Part shown: one piece after another, positions 63,140-64,000 of the stretch
Layout: each line of letters begins with the position of its first letter
Position numbering within the stretch: the stretch's first letter is position 1
Assembly: GCF_028610705.1 (NCBI RefSeq)
Contig: NZ_JAQQWT010000014.1
Location: forward strand, 35,199-99,198
Source of the DNA: Halalkalibacter alkalisediminis
GTDB lineage: Bacteria > Bacillota > Bacilli > Bacillales > Bacillaceae_D
DNA: 64,000 nt
Reading direction: 5' to 3'
Translations under genes and position numbers: made by a program
Notes under the pieces: generated by a model
What the model was told of the DNA's origin: nothing
The model's database searches: none
The model's input: only the letters and a program-made list of their open reading frames with translations

Positions 63140-63460
63140 TCAAACAAACGAGGAAACCATAAAGGTACTTTGATATTTTATTGTTAAAAGGTTGAAATTT
63201 GTTTTTAATGTCGCTATAAATGAACGTAGAAATTCATTCATATATACAGTTATATCAACAAGAACGTTGTTATTTTCTATTACTATACTTTTTATGATTG
63301 ATGGAAAATAAGGTTGGTTCATTTCAATCATGAATGTACATGAATCTAAACTGTTTAAATAAACGAACGAACGAGCATCTACAGACTCCACTTGATAGGT
63401 TGAAAAAGGCATAAGTAATAATGTAGCTAATAGTCCTACTATGATTAAAATATTTCTCAT
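63140..63460 (-). CDS. Small exported hypothetical protein
   Basis: The 106-aa protein has an N-terminal signal or anchor segment (ILIIVGLLATLLLMPFS) and a short beta-rich remainder. No family is recognised. AAGGTAGGC precedes the ATG. Confidence 0.5.
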   Translation of the reverse strand: MRNILIIVGLLATLLLMPFSTYQVESVDARSFVYLNSLDSCTFMIEMNQPYFPSIIKSIVIENNNVLVDITVYMNEFLRSFIATLKTNFNLLTIKYQSTFMVSSFV

Positions 63461-63530
63461 TTTGCCTACCTTAGGACCTTTCTTTTCTTTTTATTATCAT
63501 AGCTAATCCGCACAACTTTCTCAAGTAAGC

Positions 63531-63561
63531 AAAAAAACAAACTAAAATTAGTTTGTTTTTC
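63531..63561 (-). terminator. Intrinsic terminator
   Basis: AAACAAACTAA pairs with TTAGTTTGTTT and is flanked by A and T runs, directly downstream of the SCP2-domain gene. Confidence 0.8.
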
Positions 63562-63584
63562 TCCACTAGCGATACATTTATACA

Positions 63585-63917
63585 TTAACCCGCTTGATAC
63601 GTTTTCACTATTTCTTGAAGCTTTAAAGCAAGCCCCATTTTCCCAGCTACTTTTAATTGACCCGTCATGAAAGCCATTGTCGTATTTAAATCATTCGCTA
63701 ATAACCTAAGTAAGTGCTTCTCCGACAATTTTAATACAACATCTGCTTCCGCTAAAACTTCTTCATACAAATGTGCGCGACCTTCTTTAAATTCAATTTG
63801 AATGGAACCAGCATCCGTTAAGTCAAATTGAAACACACGATCTTTCTCGTTTTCTATGTGTTCAGGGTTCTTATTCACTTTCTCAATAAAAGATTTCAGT
63901 TCGGTTAGTGCATTCAT
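63585..63917 (-). CDS. SCP2 sterol-binding-domain protein
   Basis: This 110-aa protein is a single SCP2 domain: FDLTDAGSIQIEFKEGRAHLYEE, ADVVLKLSEKHLLRLLAND and TAFMTGQLKVAGKMGLALKL-type C-terminal motif (MAFMTGQLKVAGKMG). The fold binds lipids or acyl groups in a hydrophobic tunnel; the bacterial ligand is unknown. GGGAGGTAG precedes the ATG. Confidence 0.9.
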   Translation of the reverse strand: MNALTELKSFIEKVNKNPEHIENEKDRVFQFDLTDAGSIQIEFKEGRAHLYEEVLAEADVVLKLSEKHLLRLLANDLNTTMAFMTGQLKVAGKMGLALKLQEIVKTYQAG

Positions 63918-64000
63918 TTTTCTACCTCCCTCTATAAAGTTAAAATATCTCCTGAATACTTACGTATTCTCAAAATTACTCTCACACCTAATAGTAGACT

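Overview
The window is about 64 kb of low-GC Firmicute chromosome, most likely from an endospore-forming Bacillaceae. The evidence is a GerA-type germinant receptor subunit, the bacillithiol gene bshB2 beside yojF, a CsoR/CopZ/CopA copper module, a YuiD-like protein, sigma-A promoters and strong AGGAGG ribosome sites. The exact genus cannot be told from the sequence alone.

Left chromosomal arm (1-19043). From the left edge there are a partial gerA-family gene, a gamma-glutamylcyclotransferase-like protein, and an amidohydrolase under a purine riboswitch that looks guanine-class and ON-type. Next come a DEAD-box RNA helicase, a MarR-MATE pair, a multi-pass transporter and metY. A copper block on the minus strand holds csoR, copZ, copA, a His-rich anchored protein, ywbE and a YdhK lipoprotein, with two CsoR-type operators. 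A degraded kynB, a membrane-anchored trypsin-like protease and yojF-bshB2 follow.

Prophage (about 19044-57319, 38.4 kb). It is bounded by a 107-bp direct repeat with one mismatch. The repeat lies in the 3' end of a host gene (18518-19039), and the phage resupplies that gene's last 35 codons. The integrase is at the left end. A complete siphovirus late operon runs on the minus strand: HNH, a cos-like gap, TerS, TerL, portal, ClpP-type protease, HK97 capsid, connectors, tail protein, frameshifted gpG/gpGT, tape measure, Dit, Tal, a large tail-tip protein, holin and amidase. The right end is a replication region with an initiator-like winged-helix protein, helically phased repeats, an HTH-coiled-coil-J-domain protein and a likely antisense RNA. 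It also holds a 903-aa protein with the DxDxD signature of YonO and eukaryotic-RdRP-type two-barrel RNA polymerases.

Prophage cargo. A SLATT-like (DUF4231) membrane protein is coupled to a TIR-like (DUF1863) protein. There are also a MerR-Mrr fusion nuclease, two HEPN-like proteins, a Spo0E-like phosphatase, a HELCH metallopeptidase-like protein and two related small RNA loci. The tail-tip cassette (about 27.62-32.45 kb) is almost free of CpG, with sharp borders inside genes, which points to a recombined block.

Right chromosomal arm (57427-64000). The host gene's original terminator is here, followed by a lipoprotein, yuiD, an anchored hypothetical, a DUF4349 lipoprotein, an 11-12-TM membrane protein, two small envelope proteins and an SCP2-domain protein.
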